From contig NZ_AP028947.1 of the NCBI RefSeq assembly GCF_036323495.1, forward strand, positions 3,286,001-3,350,000: a stretch of 64,000 bases of DNA, written 5' to 3'. This document shows, piece by piece, positions 10,101 to 18,107 of this stretch; within the stretch, counting starts at the first letter, position 1; every line of letters starts with the position of its first letter. The stretch is from Limnobacter thiooxidans. Its GTDB lineage: Bacteria > Pseudomonadota > Gammaproteobacteria > Burkholderiales > Burkholderiaceae_B. Position numbers and translations under genes: made by a program. The notes under the pieces were generated by a model. It was not told where the DNA came from. It ran no database searches and was given only the letters and a program-made list of their open reading frames with translations.

Positions 10101-10451
10101 AATTTCGGAGGGCAAAATCACACCACCCCCTCCACCAAACACCTGGATGTGACCAGCCTGCTGGGCCTTCAGCTCATCGACCATGTATTGGAAAAATTCG
10201 TTGTGTCCACCCTGGTACGAGCTGACTGCCAGACCATCCGCGTCTTCTTGAATGGCAGCGTCCACAAGTTCCTGCACCGACCGGTTGTGCCCCAAGTGAA
10301 TTACCTCGGCACCCTGACTTTGCAGCAAGCGGCGAATCATGTTGATCGCGGCGTCATGCCCATCAAACAGGGACGATCCTGTTACGAAACGAAGGGGCGT
10401 GCTTTTGTTGTCAGAGAGGGGTTTCCCCACCTCGCCGGTGCTGCTTTTCAT
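7149..10451 (-). CDS. icmF: Fused isobutyryl-CoA mutase IcmF
   Basis: 1100 residues, the normal IcmF length. It is an adenosylcobalamin-dependent mutase interconverting isobutyryl-CoA and n-butyryl-CoA, with its own G-protein chaperone in one chain. Residues about 20-150 are the B12-binding domain with DGHD (His32, lower cobalt ligand) and FGGGGGVI. Residues about 205-420 are the MeaB-like GTPase with P-loop GTGGAGKS (215-222) and NKFD. The rest is the mutase TIM barrel of the methylmalonyl-CoA mutase large-subunit type. Its start overlaps the upstream DUF4212 gene by 41 bp. The fused three-part architecture separates it from methylmalonyl-CoA mutase. Confidence 0.95.
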   Translation of the reverse strand: MKSSTGEVGKPLSDNKSTPLRFVTGSSLFDGHDAAINMIRRLLQSQGAEVIHLGHNRSVQELVDAAIQEDADGLAVSSYQGGHNEFFQYMVDELKAQQAGHIQVFGGGGGVILPSEIEALQAYGVNRIYSPQDGQKMGLEGMIGDMIARAAQVRDARKKAEVISTPEGIQALVANWPQLTQLITRLERDEVPTADLDAIRALAKTSKTPVLGITGTGGAGKSSLTDELIRRLRMDHGDDLTIGVVCVDPSRRKTGGALLGDRIRMNAIGPWAGNEPKVFMRSLATRDSAQEVPATLPDIIALCRATGFDLVLIETPGIGQGDAAIVPHVDFSLYVMTPEYGAASQLEKIDMLDFADFVAVNKFDRKGALDALRDVCKQVQRNRMAFTSMPDTMPVYGTLASRFNDDGVSALYKALRAALPIAKPSKGLFNAIDTKHSTTMKAVVPSERVRYLAEIAQAVRSYKAQVQKDVAAAYDLECMERAQALLLAHKPDKTKAVEALDDLLELTSTRLSMAAQKAMKDYSKLAEGYQGDTLTYEVRGKALQAPLTVTTLCGLKVNRVSLPKFTSRADLLKFVMLENLPGYFPFTAGVFPVKREGEDPTRMFAGEGDPARTNRRFKMLSSASDAKRLSTAFDSVTLYGFDPDLRPDIYGKVGTSGVSVATLDDMKVLYSGFDLCAPSTSVSMTINGPAPSILAMFLNTAIDQQVDKFTFENKRAPNAQEYQALKAATLKAVRGTVQADILKEDQGQNTCIFSTEFSLRVMGDIQQYFIDHEVRNFYSVSISGYHIAEAGANPISQLAFTLSNGFTFVEAYLARGMKIDDFAPNLSFFFSNGMDPEYTVLGRVARRIWAIAMRDRYGASDRSQKLKYHIQTSGRSLHAQEIAFNDIRTTLQALIAVYDHCNSLHTNAYDEAVTTPTEESVRRAMAIQLIINKEWGLAKNENPNQGAFVIEELTELVENAVLDELDRISERGGVLGAMETGYQRSKIQEESMHYEIQKHDGTLPIIGVNTFTNPDENSDSLNSLELARATEDEKQSQLKRLAEFQQLHAAESGPMLERLKQTAMDGGNVFEVLVEAVRVCSLGQITQALFEVGGKYRRSM

Positions 10452-10740
10452 GTGAGTCTCCTGATGGGTTGCGGTTGTTTTCCACCGCTCGTTTGAATTT
10501 TAATTCTAACCTATCCATGCGCCATGCGTAGCATGCGACGAGACCCAAAAAGCTTAAAAGGAGCAGACTGGAAATCACCCAGTACGTGAGAGGCACCCCG
10601 TAAACCGTGATGCCAAGTTGGGGAATAAACAAAACAATACTGAGAATCAAGGCAATCCAGACCCCCAGCAAACGCCAGGTAATTTGCTTGACTTGCCGCC
10701 AATACGCGGTTTCAAGGGCGGTGGGGGGACTGTTTTTCAA
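10411..10740 (-). CDS. DUF4212-like two-helix membrane protein (orphan symporter small subunit type)
   Basis: 109 residues, start TTG at 10740. AGGGG, formed across the metW stop codon, sits about 6 bases before it, so translation is probably coupled to metW. Two hydrophobic helices are seen (about residues 23-45 and 53-75), framed by YWRQVKQITWRLLGVW and CYAWRMDRLELKFKR, the pattern of DUF4212, the small subunit of putative solute:sodium symporters. The usual large SSS-type partner is not in the neighbourhood. The last 13 codons overlap the icmF start in another frame. The family call is from pattern memory. Confidence 0.6.
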   Translation of the reverse strand: MKNSPPTALETAYWRQVKQITWRLLGVWIALILSIVLFIPQLGITVYGVPLTYWVISSLLLLSFLGLVACYAWRMDRLELKFKRAVENNRNPSGDSHEKQHRRGGETPL

Positions 10741-10749
10741 GCGAAGCCC

Positions 10750-11391
10750 CTAAGAGGCAAATTGCGGTTTGAACCGGTAAACCGCCAAAGTACTGCGCAA
10801 ATTGCCCAGAAAATCGACCGGTTGACCATGCAAAAAAAGTTGTTTGCCAAGTACTTTATGTCCGATTTGAGCAACCAGTGCTTCGAAGTCCTTGGGCGTG
10901 CACAGGTGAATATTGGGCGTGTTGTACCACTGGTAGGGCATTTGCTTGGACACTGGCATGCGACCCCAGGCGATCGACCACACGTGGTACCAATGGCCAA
11001 AGTTGGGAAAGCTGACAATGCCTTCTTTGCCTACGCGGGCGATTTCCTTGAGAATGCGCTCGGTGTTGTGCATGGCCTGCAAGGTCTGCGACAGAATCAC
11101 CACATCGAAAGCATGATCCTCAAACATGGCCAGCCCTTTTTCAAGGTCTTGCTGAATCACGTTGATGCCATTGGCCACGCTGCGCTGCACATTGGTGTCG
11201 TCAATTTCAACCCCATAGCCTTTCGCATTGCGGGTTTTCATCAAACGGGCGAGAAAAGAACCATCACCACAGCCCAGGTCGAGCACGCGGGCGCCCATGG
11301 GCACCCAGCTTTCAATCAGGTCCAGGTCGGCCCTTGGAACAACAATCGGCAAGGCTTGCACGTCTTGTCGCACGGCATGCAGATTTTTCAT
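10750..11391 (-). CDS. metW: MetW, methionine biosynthesis methyltransferase-like protein
   Basis: 213 residues. It has a Rossmann SAM-type domain with [15 protein letters not shown] and GYGVEID, then [14 protein letters not shown] and the typical MetW stretch [11 protein letters not shown]. MetW works with MetX in homoserine acylation in many proteobacteria. The start overlaps the metX end by 4 bp (ATGA), the canonical metX-metW arrangement. It is followed by the coupled DUF4212 gene. Confidence 0.93.
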   Translation of the reverse strand: MKNLHAVRQDVQALPIVVPRADLDLIESWVPMGARVLDLGCGDGSFLARLMKTRNAKGYGVEIDDTNVQRSVANGINVIQQDLEKGLAMFEDHAFDVVILSQTLQAMHNTERILKEIARVGKEGIVSFPNFGHWYHVWSIAWGRMPVSKQMPYQWYNTPNIHLCTPKDFEALVAQIGHKVLGKQLFLHGQPVDFLGNLRSTLAVYRFKPQFAS

Positions 11392-12524
11392 GCGAGCTCC
11401 TTGGCAATGCGCTCAAAGTAGCCGCGCACCACGTTGTGATAACGCGCATCAGTCAACAAGAAAGCATCATGACCGTGTGGCGCGTCAATTTCAGCATAGG
11501 TGACATCGCGCTGGTTGGCCATCAGGGCTTCCACGATTTCACGTGTGCGATCGGGGGCAAAACGCCAGTCGGTGGTGAAGCTGACCAGCAGGAATTTGGC
11601 CGTGGCCGCTCGCAGCGCCTTGGTCAGGTCACCGCCTGTGTGACGTGCCGGGTCGAAATAATCAAGCGCCTTGGTGATCAGCAGGTAGGTGTTGGCATCA
11701 AAATAATCTGCGAATTTGTCGCCTTGGTAACGCAGGTAACTTTCCACCTGAAAGTCCACGTCCAGCCCGTAGTTGTAGTCGCCAGTGCGCAGGGTGCGCC
11801 CAAACTTCTCGGCCATGTCGTCACCGCTGAGGTAGGTGATGTGACCGATCATTCGGGCCAGGCGCAAACCCCGCTTGGGTACCACGCCGTGCTCGTAGTA
11901 ATTGCCGCCGTGGAAATCCGGGTCGGTGACAATGGCCTGCCTGGCCACTTCATTGAAAGCAATGTTCTGAGCACTCAATTTGGGTGTGGAAGCAATGACC
12001 ATGCAATGCCCCACACGCTCCGGGTAGCTGAGGCTCCACTGCAAGGCCTGCATGCCACCCAGGCTTCCACCCATGACCGCTGCAAATTTGTGAATGCCGA
12101 AATGATCCGCCAAGCGCACTTGGGCATTGACCCAGTCCTGAACGGTAACGAATGGAAAGTCAGCGCCGAAAGGCTTGCCCGTATCTGGATTGATGCTGCT
12201 GGGGCCTGTCGAACCAAAACATGACCCAAGGTTGTTCACGCCAAGGACGAAAAATCGGTCGGTGTCCAAGGGTTTGCCGGGGCCAACCATGTTGTCCCAC
12301 CATCCTTCACTTTTCTCTTGCCCTTCATACAGTCCCGCCACGTGGTGCGAGGCATTCAATGCATGGCACACCAATACGGCATTGCTTTTGTCAGCATTCA
12401 AATTACCGTAGGTTTCCACCATGAGGGAGTAGGCAGGCAGAGTCTTGCCGCACTCCAGCAACAGGGGCGCAGAAAATTCAATGAGTTCAGGCTTTACAAA
12501 GCCGACAGACTGGTTGGCAGACAC
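11388..12524 (-). CDS. metX: Homoserine O-acyltransferase MetX
   Basis: 378 residues, alpha/beta-hydrolase fold. It acylates homoserine with an acyl-CoA as the first committed step of methionine synthesis. The nucleophile Ser lies in [14 protein letters not shown]; the catalytic Asp (TTDWRF) and His ([10 protein letters not shown]) are present. The start is GTG at 12524, and no strong ribosome site is seen before it. Beta-proteobacterial members may use succinyl-CoA (MetXS); acetyl versus succinyl cannot be settled by eye. It forms an operon with metW. Confidence 0.92.
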   Translation of the reverse strand: MSANQSVGFVKPELIEFSAPLLLECGKTLPAYSLMVETYGNLNADKSNAVLVCHALNASHHVAGLYEGQEKSEGWWDNMVGPGKPLDTDRFFVLGVNNLGSCFGSTGPSSINPDTGKPFGADFPFVTVQDWVNAQVRLADHFGIHKFAAVMGGSLGGMQALQWSLSYPERVGHCMVIASTPKLSAQNIAFNEVARQAIVTDPDFHGGNYYEHGVVPKRGLRLARMIGHITYLSGDDMAEKFGRTLRTGDYNYGLDVDFQVESYLRYQGDKFADYFDANTYLLITKALDYFDPARHTGGDLTKALRAATAKFLLVSFTTDWRFAPDRTREIVEALMANQRDVTYAEIDAPHGHDAFLLTDARYHNVVRGYFERIAKELA

Positions 12525-12616
12525 AATTCGATATTTCTATGGTTGATTTTTTGTTTGTTCTTCTTGCTAGCCTTTGAGTATAAATCCCAAACAGGCATTG
12601 AATACAGTGCAATTGC

Positions 12617-12631
12617 GGGCGCACGGCGCCC
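12617..12631. other. GC-rich hairpin between metX and ptsI
   Basis: GGGCGC-ACG-GCGCCC is a perfect 6-bp stem with a 3-base loop, 31 bp beyond the ptsI stop and about 93 bp before metX. It lacks a U tract. It could stall transcription leaving ptsI or lie in the metX leader. No known riboswitch was recognised in the 137-bp gap. Confidence 0.3.
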
Positions 12632-12661
12632 ACCGTACAGTTTGCGTGGCTTAGTTCGCTC

Positions 12662-14413
12662 TTAGTCGCTGTGCAGTTGACGCATCAATGCGTCAACTTT
12701 TTCGATATCGAAGGTACGGGTAACCTTCCTGACCAGTTTCTGGGTGGCATCGAAATCGGTTTTCAACAGCAGCTCCTTGACATCGAGCAACTGCGATGGG
12801 TGCATGGAATACTGGGTCAGCCCCATGCCAAGAAGCAGGCGGGTCAGGCGAATGTCACCGGCCATTTCGCCACACACGCTGACCGGCACACCCGCTTTTT
12901 CAGCCGAATTAATGACCTCGAACACGAGGCGTAGCACCGCAGGGTGCAGCGGGTCATACAGGTGCGCAACCTGGTGGTCAACCCGATCCACGGCGAGCGT
13001 GTATTGAATCAGATCGTTGGTGCCAATGGACACGTAATCCAGGTACTTCAAGAATTGGGGCAGGCTGAGTGCGGCAGCCGGCACTTCGATCATGCCGCCA
13101 ATTGGAACCACCTGGTTGGCTTGAAACCGACGTTCCTGCAGCTGCTCGCGGGCCATGTCGATATAGGCTAAGGCCTGCTTGGTTTCCCGAATGTTGGTCA
13201 GCATCGGCAACAGGATTTTCACTGGCCCGGTTTTGGCGGCCCGCAGCAAGGCGCGAATCTGCGTGAGAAAAATTGCAGGCTCGGCCAGACTGAAGCGGAT
13301 TGAGCGAAGCCCCAGTGCAGATGTGCTGGACACAGGGGGAGCACTGCTGTTGGCCCCGTCAAACTGCAGGGTTTTATCGGCGCCCAAATCGAGTGTGCGC
13401 ACCGTCACCGGCTTGCCTTTCATGGCCTTGATGACCTTTCGGTAGGCCTCGAATTGCTCGTCCTCAGAAGGCCATTCCTTGCGGTTCATGAACAGGAATT
13501 CCGAGCGGAACAGGCCCACGCCGTCGGCGCCCGCATCCACAACGCCTTTCACATCGTCGGGCAATTCAATGTTGGCGAGCAGCTCGATTCGACGGCCGCA
13601 CTGGGTTCTGGCTTCGGTGGTGATCAGGCGCTTCAGGCGCTGGCGCGACAAGGCGAGTATGGCCTGCTTGCGCTGGTATTCATCGACAACAATGGTGGCG
13701 GGGTCCAGAAACACTGCCCCCACCTTCCCATCAACCACCACCAGGTCGCCGTTGTGAATGAATTCAAGCGCACGCGGAACCCCAACCACAGCGGGAATGC
13801 CCAGGCTGCGCGCCACAATTGCAGTGTGCGAGGTGGCACCCCCCAGCTCAGTGACGAAGGCCCCAACACGCCGACCTTTCAGTTGCACCATGTCGGCCGG
13901 GGAAATGTCGTGCGCCACGATCAACCAGGGGTCTTCGTTCTCCCCTTCTGGCGGCAAAGGCAAGGCTGTTGCATGACCGCGCAGTGACTTCAAGACCCGT
14001 TCCACCACCTGGCGCACATCGCTGTTGCGTTCTCGGAAGTAATCGTCCTCAATGGCAGAAAACTGTTCCAGCAACACTTCCATCTGCTCAATCAAGGCCC
14101 ATTCGGCGTTGATGAGTTTGTTCTGGATCAGGTTTTTCGGCTCTTCCGAAAGGATCGGATCTTGCAGGATCAGGCTGTGCAGGTTCAGAAAGGCATCGAA
14201 CTCGGCTGGGGAATCCGCGCTGATCTGGCTGCGGATCTCTACCAGTTCGTCGGCCACCCTTTTAACCGCATTGTCGAATCGCTTTTTCTCGAAGCGTACC
14301 GATTTTTTGTCGATCCGGTTACGGGGAATGTCCCGCATGGCCGTGTCCCACACCAGGGCTCGGCTGACCGCAATGCCACGGGATACCGCGATGCCATGCA
14401 AGGCGAGTGTCAT
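12662..14413 (-). CDS. ptsI: PTS enzyme I (phosphoenolpyruvate-protein phosphotransferase)
   Basis: 583 residues, normal for EI. It autophosphorylates from PEP and passes the phosphate to HPr. The active-site His is in GGATSHTAIVARSLGIPAVVG. The PEP-binding barrel contains GVGLFRSEFLFMNR, a conserved SIRFSL segment, and VCGEMAGD with the active Cys. The HPr stop is only 3 bp upstream. No sugar permease is linked, so this PTS is probably regulatory. Confidence 0.95.
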   Translation of the reverse strand: MTLALHGIAVSRGIAVSRALVWDTAMRDIPRNRIDKKSVRFEKKRFDNAVKRVADELVEIRSQISADSPAEFDAFLNLHSLILQDPILSEEPKNLIQNKLINAEWALIEQMEVLLEQFSAIEDDYFRERNSDVRQVVERVLKSLRGHATALPLPPEGENEDPWLIVAHDISPADMVQLKGRRVGAFVTELGGATSHTAIVARSLGIPAVVGVPRALEFIHNGDLVVVDGKVGAVFLDPATIVVDEYQRKQAILALSRQRLKRLITTEARTQCGRRIELLANIELPDDVKGVVDAGADGVGLFRSEFLFMNRKEWPSEDEQFEAYRKVIKAMKGKPVTVRTLDLGADKTLQFDGANSSAPPVSSTSALGLRSIRFSLAEPAIFLTQIRALLRAAKTGPVKILLPMLTNIRETKQALAYIDMAREQLQERRFQANQVVPIGGMIEVPAAALSLPQFLKYLDYVSIGTNDLIQYTLAVDRVDHQVAHLYDPLHPAVLRLVFEVINSAEKAGVPVSVCGEMAGDIRLTRLLLGMGLTQYSMHPSQLLDVKELLLKTDFDATQKLVRKVTRTFDIEKVDALMRQLHSD

Positions 14414-14416
14414 GGT

Positions 14417-14686
14417 TTATTCGCCTTCACCAAACTTGTCGTCAATCAGGGCCACCAGTGCTGCAATCGCCTCGGTTTCATCACTGCCTTCGGCTTCGAG
14501 GGTAACCAGGTGGCCTTTGCCCGCGGCCAGCATCATGACACCCATGATACTTTTCGCATTCACACGCCGCCCCGCCTTGGCAATCCAGATTTCCGACTGA
14601 AACCGGCTTGCCGTTTGTGTCAGTTTGACCGATGCGCGGGCGTGCAGGCCCAGTTTATTGCTGATGGTGATTTCTTGCTGAATCAT
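14417..14686 (-). CDS. ptsH: Phosphocarrier protein HPr
   Basis: 89 residues from ATG 14686, the normal HPr length. The phosphorylated His is in NKLGLHARAS, and the regulatory Ser region reads NAKSIMGVMMLAAGKG. The chosen start lies inside the end of the EIIA gene (32-bp overlap), which suggests coupled translation. An earlier in-frame start at 14731 would add 15 residues with no HPr homology. Confidence 0.93.
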   Translation of the reverse strand: MIQQEITISNKLGLHARASVKLTQTASRFQSEIWIAKAGRRVNAKSIMGVMMLAAGKGHLVTLEAEGSDETEAIAALVALIDDKFGEGE

Positions 14687-15119
14687 CGCTTTTCGCCGGG
14701 TTAAAGGTTTGACGTTGCGGTGCCGTGGCACCTGTGCTCACTATACCGTTTCGACCGCCCATGACCAGTCGCTCGGCAACTTCGTTGATGGGCAGATCCC
14801 GAAATCCCAAGGCACGCAACACCATGGGCAAGTTACAGCCGGACACCAGAACCGTTGGCAAGTTCAAAGACTCCACACCGGCGCGCACTGCGGCATTGGA
14901 AGGTGTGGCACCGAACAGATCGGTGAGAAACACCACACCAGTGCCCGCGTGTACGTTACGCGCCGCATCTTGAATGCGCAGCACGGTCTGGTCAATGTCC
15001 TCATCACTTCTGACATCCACCACCGAGAACCCTTCCGGTGCCGAACCCATGACGTGCTGAACGCACTGACGGATGGCGTCGCCCAAGGGGGCGTGAGTCA
15101 CCAAGACAAGCCCCAACAT
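14655..15119 (-). CDS. PTS EIIA component, mannose (AgaF/ManX) family
   Basis: 154 residues. The N-terminus MLGLVLVTHAPLGDAI carries the His phosphorylated by HPr at position 9. VFLTDLFGATPSNAA and NLPMVLRAL are typical of EIIA(Man). There is no EIIB/C/D in the window, so it is likely a signalling acceptor as in other beta-proteobacteria. The start overlaps the gshB stop by one base (TGATG). The C-terminal tail beyond about residue 130 overlaps the HPr start and is poorly conserved in character. Confidence 0.88.
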   Translation of the reverse strand: MLGLVLVTHAPLGDAIRQCVQHVMGSAPEGFSVVDVRSDEDIDQTVLRIQDAARNVHAGTGVVFLTDLFGATPSNAAVRAGVESLNLPTVLVSGCNLPMVLRALGFRDLPINEVAERLVMGGRNGIVSTGATAPQRQTFNPAKSDDSARNHHQQ

Positions 15120-16081
15120 CAGCGAGACTCCTGCAAGGCGTGGTCCACCGCCTGCACAAAAGTGTCAGCAACCGGAAATCCGGTTTGATCCATGATTTCG
15201 CGAAAACACGTGGGGCTGGTGACATTCACTTCGGTCAGGTTCTGGCCAATAATGTCCAAACCAACCAGCAACAAGCCCCGCTTTTTAAGTTCAGGCCCCA
15301 GTGTGCGGGCAATGTGCCAATCGCTTTCACTCAAGGGCTGCGCGCGCCCGGTGCCACCAGCAGCCAGGTTGCCCCGGTGTTCGCCTTCTTTAGGCAGACG
15401 GGCCAAGCAATAGGGTACCGGCTCGCCGTTGATCAACAGGACGCGTTTGTCACCATCCACGATTTCAGGAATGTAACGCTGAATCATGGCGGTTTTTCGG
15501 CCGTAATCAGTCAATGTTTCAAGAATAACGCCGATGTTCTGGTCGCCCTTTTTCAGGCGAAAAATTGAGGTTCCGCCCATGCCATCCAGTGGCTTGGCAA
15601 TCGCATCGGGGTGTTGATCCAGAAAGCTGCGAAGTTGCACTGCGTTTCGTGACACCAGCGTGGGCACCACAAACTGCTCGAACTGGGCAATGGTGAACTT
15701 TTCATTGTGGTCGCGAATGGCGCGCGGGCTGTTGAACACACGGGCGCCTTCGCGCTCGGCTTGTTCCAGCAACCAGGTTGCAGTGACAAATTCAGCATCA
15801 AATGGCGGGTCTTTGCGCATGATGACAGCATCGAGGTCTTTCAAGGCCACCTCTTCACGCCCTACTTCGGCATACCAAGGCTTGCTCGCACGGTCAATGG
15901 CAATCCACACCACGTGTGCACGAACACCACTGCCTGTAGACCAATGAAGTCCACCATCCTCAATCACCCCGACTTTCCAGCCTCGGGACTGGGCCGATTC
16001 CATCATAGCAATCGATGAATCTTTTTTTGGGTTCAGGCTGATGAGCGGATCAATCACGCACACAAAACTTCTGCTGCTCAT
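15119..16081 (-). CDS. gshB: Glutathione synthetase
   Basis: 320 residues, ATP-grasp enzyme joining glycine to gamma-glutamylcysteine. Visible are VIDPLISLNPKKDSSIAMM at the N-terminus, MRKDPPFD, KPLDGMGGTSIFR (ATP-binding loop), DGDKRVLLINGEPV and GLDIIGQNLTEVNVTSPT. Its start overlaps the gshA end by 4 bp and its stop overlaps the EIIA start by 1 bp, giving a tight gshA-gshB-EIIA-ptsH-ptsI operon. Confidence 0.95.
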   Translation of the reverse strand: MSSRSFVCVIDPLISLNPKKDSSIAMMESAQSRGWKVGVIEDGGLHWSTGSGVRAHVVWIAIDRASKPWYAEVGREEVALKDLDAVIMRKDPPFDAEFVTATWLLEQAEREGARVFNSPRAIRDHNEKFTIAQFEQFVVPTLVSRNAVQLRSFLDQHPDAIAKPLDGMGGTSIFRLKKGDQNIGVILETLTDYGRKTAMIQRYIPEIVDGDKRVLLINGEPVPYCLARLPKEGEHRGNLAAGGTGRAQPLSESDWHIARTLGPELKKRGLLLVGLDIIGQNLTEVNVTSPTCFREIMDQTGFPVADTFVQAVDHALQESR

Positions 16082-17373
16082 GCGGCCAACTCCACGCTGG
16101 CCGTGGCCTCCAGTTCTTGCGAGGCGGCCAGGGCAGCCAGGCGACCGATTACGCCATAGGCATAGAAGCGGTTCACTGCCGCATCAGGGCGGTCGCCACA
16201 ATCGGGGGTGTTGCAGGGGGTTTCAAATGCAAGGGGCACAAAGTGCATGCCAGGTGCATTCAGGTTTTCATCGCGGGCTCGACCTGTGTGTACCCGGTAA
16301 AAGCCACCCACCACGTACCGGTCAATCATGTAGACCACGGGTTCTGCTACTGCATCTTCAATACTCTCAAAGGTGTGCACACCCTCTTGAATAATGACAT
16401 CGGACACTTGCAAGCCTTCCTTGACAACTGACATTTTGTTGCGCTGCTTGCGATTCAACCCCACCACTTCAGAGGCATCCTTCACGGTCATGATCCCCAT
16501 GCCATAGGTGCCTGCATCGGCTTTGACCACCACGTAAGGCTGCTCGTCAATGCCATATTCAGCGTACTTGATGCGGGTTTTTGCCAGTACCTCATCCACA
16601 GCCTCGGCCAGGGATTCTTCCCCAACACGTTCCTGAAAATTGAGCTGGTTGCGGTGCGTGAAGTAAGGGTTGATCAACCACGGATCAATATCCAGCATTT
16701 CAGCAAACGATTCCACCACGGAATCATAGGCTTTGAAGTGCGTGCTTTTGCGGCGCGTGGCCCAACCTGCATGCAGGGGCGGCAGCAGGATCTGGTCCTT
16801 GATGCCTTGCAACATGGGGGGCACGCCTGCAGACAAGTCGTTGTTCAGCAGGACTGCACAAGGCTCGAGGCCGTCCACACCAACACGGTTGCCCTTGCGG
16901 CGCAAAGGCTCCAGCACGATGTGCTGCCCATCGGGAAGGTCAAACCGGGTGGGCTCTGTAATTTCCGGCGACACGGAACCCAGGCGAATATCCAGGCCGG
17001 TCTGCTTCAGGATTGCAGCCAGACGGGCCACATTGGTCAGGTAAAAGGTGTTGCGGGTGTGGTTTTCCGGCACCAGCACCATGCTGCGCGCTTCAGGGCA
17101 GATTTTTTCAATCGCACTCATGGCGGCTTGAATGGCCAAGGGCATCATTTCAGGGGCCAGGTTGTTGAAACCGCCCGGAAACAGGTTGGTGTCCACGGGT
17201 GCCAGCTTGAAACCTGCATTGCGTACATCGACAGAGCTGTAAAACGGCGGGACGTTCTCGTTCCAGGCCATTCGGAACCACCGCTCAATCTCGGTGGTTT
17301 TGTCGAGCATTCGTTTTTCAAGATCCAGAAGTGGACCGGTTAAAGCTGTAACTAGATGTGGAACCATCGACAT
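16078..17373 (-). CDS. gshA: Glutamate-cysteine ligase, proteobacterial GshA-like type
   Basis: 431 residues from ATG 17373 (a second ATG at 17367 is also possible). It makes gamma-glutamylcysteine, the first step to glutathione. It has the character of the Acidithiobacillus/beta-proteobacterial GshA family rather than E. coli GshA: DTNLFPGGFNNL, HAGWATRRKSTHF and VKADAGTYGMGIMTV. The frame stays open upstream to 17781, but that extension runs through a palindromic intergenic element and is not protein-like. Operon leader for gshB-EIIA-ptsH-ptsI. Confidence 0.9.
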   Translation of the reverse strand: MSMVPHLVTALTGPLLDLEKRMLDKTTEIERWFRMAWNENVPPFYSSVDVRNAGFKLAPVDTNLFPGGFNNLAPEMMPLAIQAAMSAIEKICPEARSMVLVPENHTRNTFYLTNVARLAAILKQTGLDIRLGSVSPEITEPTRFDLPDGQHIVLEPLRRKGNRVGVDGLEPCAVLLNNDLSAGVPPMLQGIKDQILLPPLHAGWATRRKSTHFKAYDSVVESFAEMLDIDPWLINPYFTHRNQLNFQERVGEESLAEAVDEVLAKTRIKYAEYGIDEQPYVVVKADAGTYGMGIMTVKDASEVVGLNRKQRNKMSVVKEGLQVSDVIIQEGVHTFESIEDAVAEPVVYMIDRYVVGGFYRVHTGRARDENLNAPGMHFVPLAFETPCNTPDCGDRPDAAVNRFYAYGVIGRLAALAASQELEATASVELAA

Positions 17374-17440
17374 TCTCAGGGTAAGACACTTCGCCAAGTG
17401 TAATCCAAAACGCTGCACTGCCACATTGGGGACGGAAAAT

Positions 17441-17731
17441 CGGGTGTGAAGGTGGGTGGCTGGGGAATTGGTGCGGTGTTGGGAGGTTGGGAGGGGGCTC
17501 AATGGCCAAGCTCTGCGTGGAAATCTGTTTTTCCAGCGTGTTGCGCCTGTCCGCACTAAACCCGACTCGCCAAAACCCACGGGCGAGTTCGGGTTTTCGC
17601 CTTTGGCGACTGTGCAGACAAGCTTCACGCTGGCAGATTTCCCTGAAACGCAGACTTGGCCCCTTGAAGCCTCCCCTCCCCGCCCATCACCGCACGTGAA
17701 TTCTCTCAGCCACTTGTTGCCTTCACACCCG
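17441..17731. repeat. Long imperfect palindrome 1 (about 290 bp)
   Basis: Reading inward, CGGGTGTGAAGG (17441-17452) mirrors CCTTCACACCCG (17720-17731). Then GTGGCTG, GTGCGGTG, GGCCAAG (17504-17510 against 17655-17661), GGAAATCTG, CCAGCGTG and AACCCGACTCGCC recur in mirrored order. The central stem is at about 17558-17571/17581-17595 around an A/C-rich loop. Arms are about 140 bp with indels. Part of the core (GTTT, AGTGCGG, ACAGGC, CAAC) resembles the repeat at 7034-7100. Confidence 0.6.
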
Positions 17732-17782
17732 TTTCTGCGGAGGTCGGAGATTTGCGGGCGGCGGCGATTTGAACGCCGCAAG

Positions 17783-17969
17783 AGAAGTGCGCAGTGCCTG
17801 TTGGGTTCGCATCAGGAATATCTGCCCGCTTGAAACTGGATTGGCGCGCTTGGCTGCAAGCCAACGCCGAGCCCCGACAATGTGTTTTGGAGGGCGAGGC
17901 GAGTGCCAAGCCAGGCTTCAAGGAGGGATAACAGACATTCAGCGAACTCAACAGGCACTGCGCACTTCT
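17783..17969. repeat. Long palindrome 2 with 28-bp terminal inverted repeats
   Basis: The 28 bases at 17783-17810 match the reverse complement of 17942-17969 at 27 positions. Weaker symmetry continues inward (CTTGAA, TGG, TTGGC), so the RNA of either strand could fold into a long hairpin. There is no open reading frame of note between the arms. It resembles a small non-autonomous element, but no target-site duplication was identified. Confidence 0.6.
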
Positions 17970-18030
17970 ATTGCCAAAATCAACAAGTCAGCCCCGCAAA
18001 CGCCAACCCAAAGAAACAGATTGAAGGCAA

Positions 18031-18056
18031 CAAAAAAGGCACCCGAGGGTGCCTTT
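18031..18056 (-). terminator. Rho-independent terminator of the glnK-amtB operon
   Basis: A perfect 10-bp stem, AAAGGCACCC / GGGTGCCTTT, with a 2-base centre. On the minus strand it is followed by a T run. It lies 52 bp beyond the amtB stop. Confidence 0.8.
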
Positions 18057-18107
18057 GAGTCAGCCCATTGTCCCGGGCTGAAGGATCCACCTAAGTGGAG
18101 AGTGTAC

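Larger units (their letters stand above)
17374..18107. other. 734-bp gene-free stretch between gshA and amtB
   Basis: No gene is supported. The stretch contains a roughly 290-bp imperfect palindrome (17441-17731), a second one of about 187 bp (17783-17969), the amtB terminator (18031-18056) and a further small GC hairpin (CAGCCC..GGGCTG) at about 18060-18081. The gshA promoter must lie close to 17374-17440. Confidence 0.6.

Noticed and set aside
10480..10510. Half-site similar to the TCAAACG operator before icmF
   Set aside because: Only one arm (TCAAACGA on the minus strand) is present and the other arm is lost. It lies inside the DUF4212 gene.
12525..12661. SAM riboswitch before metX
   Set aside because: The 137-bp leader has one short GC hairpin but none of the conserved SAM-I, SAM-II or SAH motifs that I could recognise.
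17374..17781. N-terminal extension of gshA by 136 residues
   Set aside because: It reads through the long palindrome and ends in non-conserved sequence; the family starts at MSMVPHLV.
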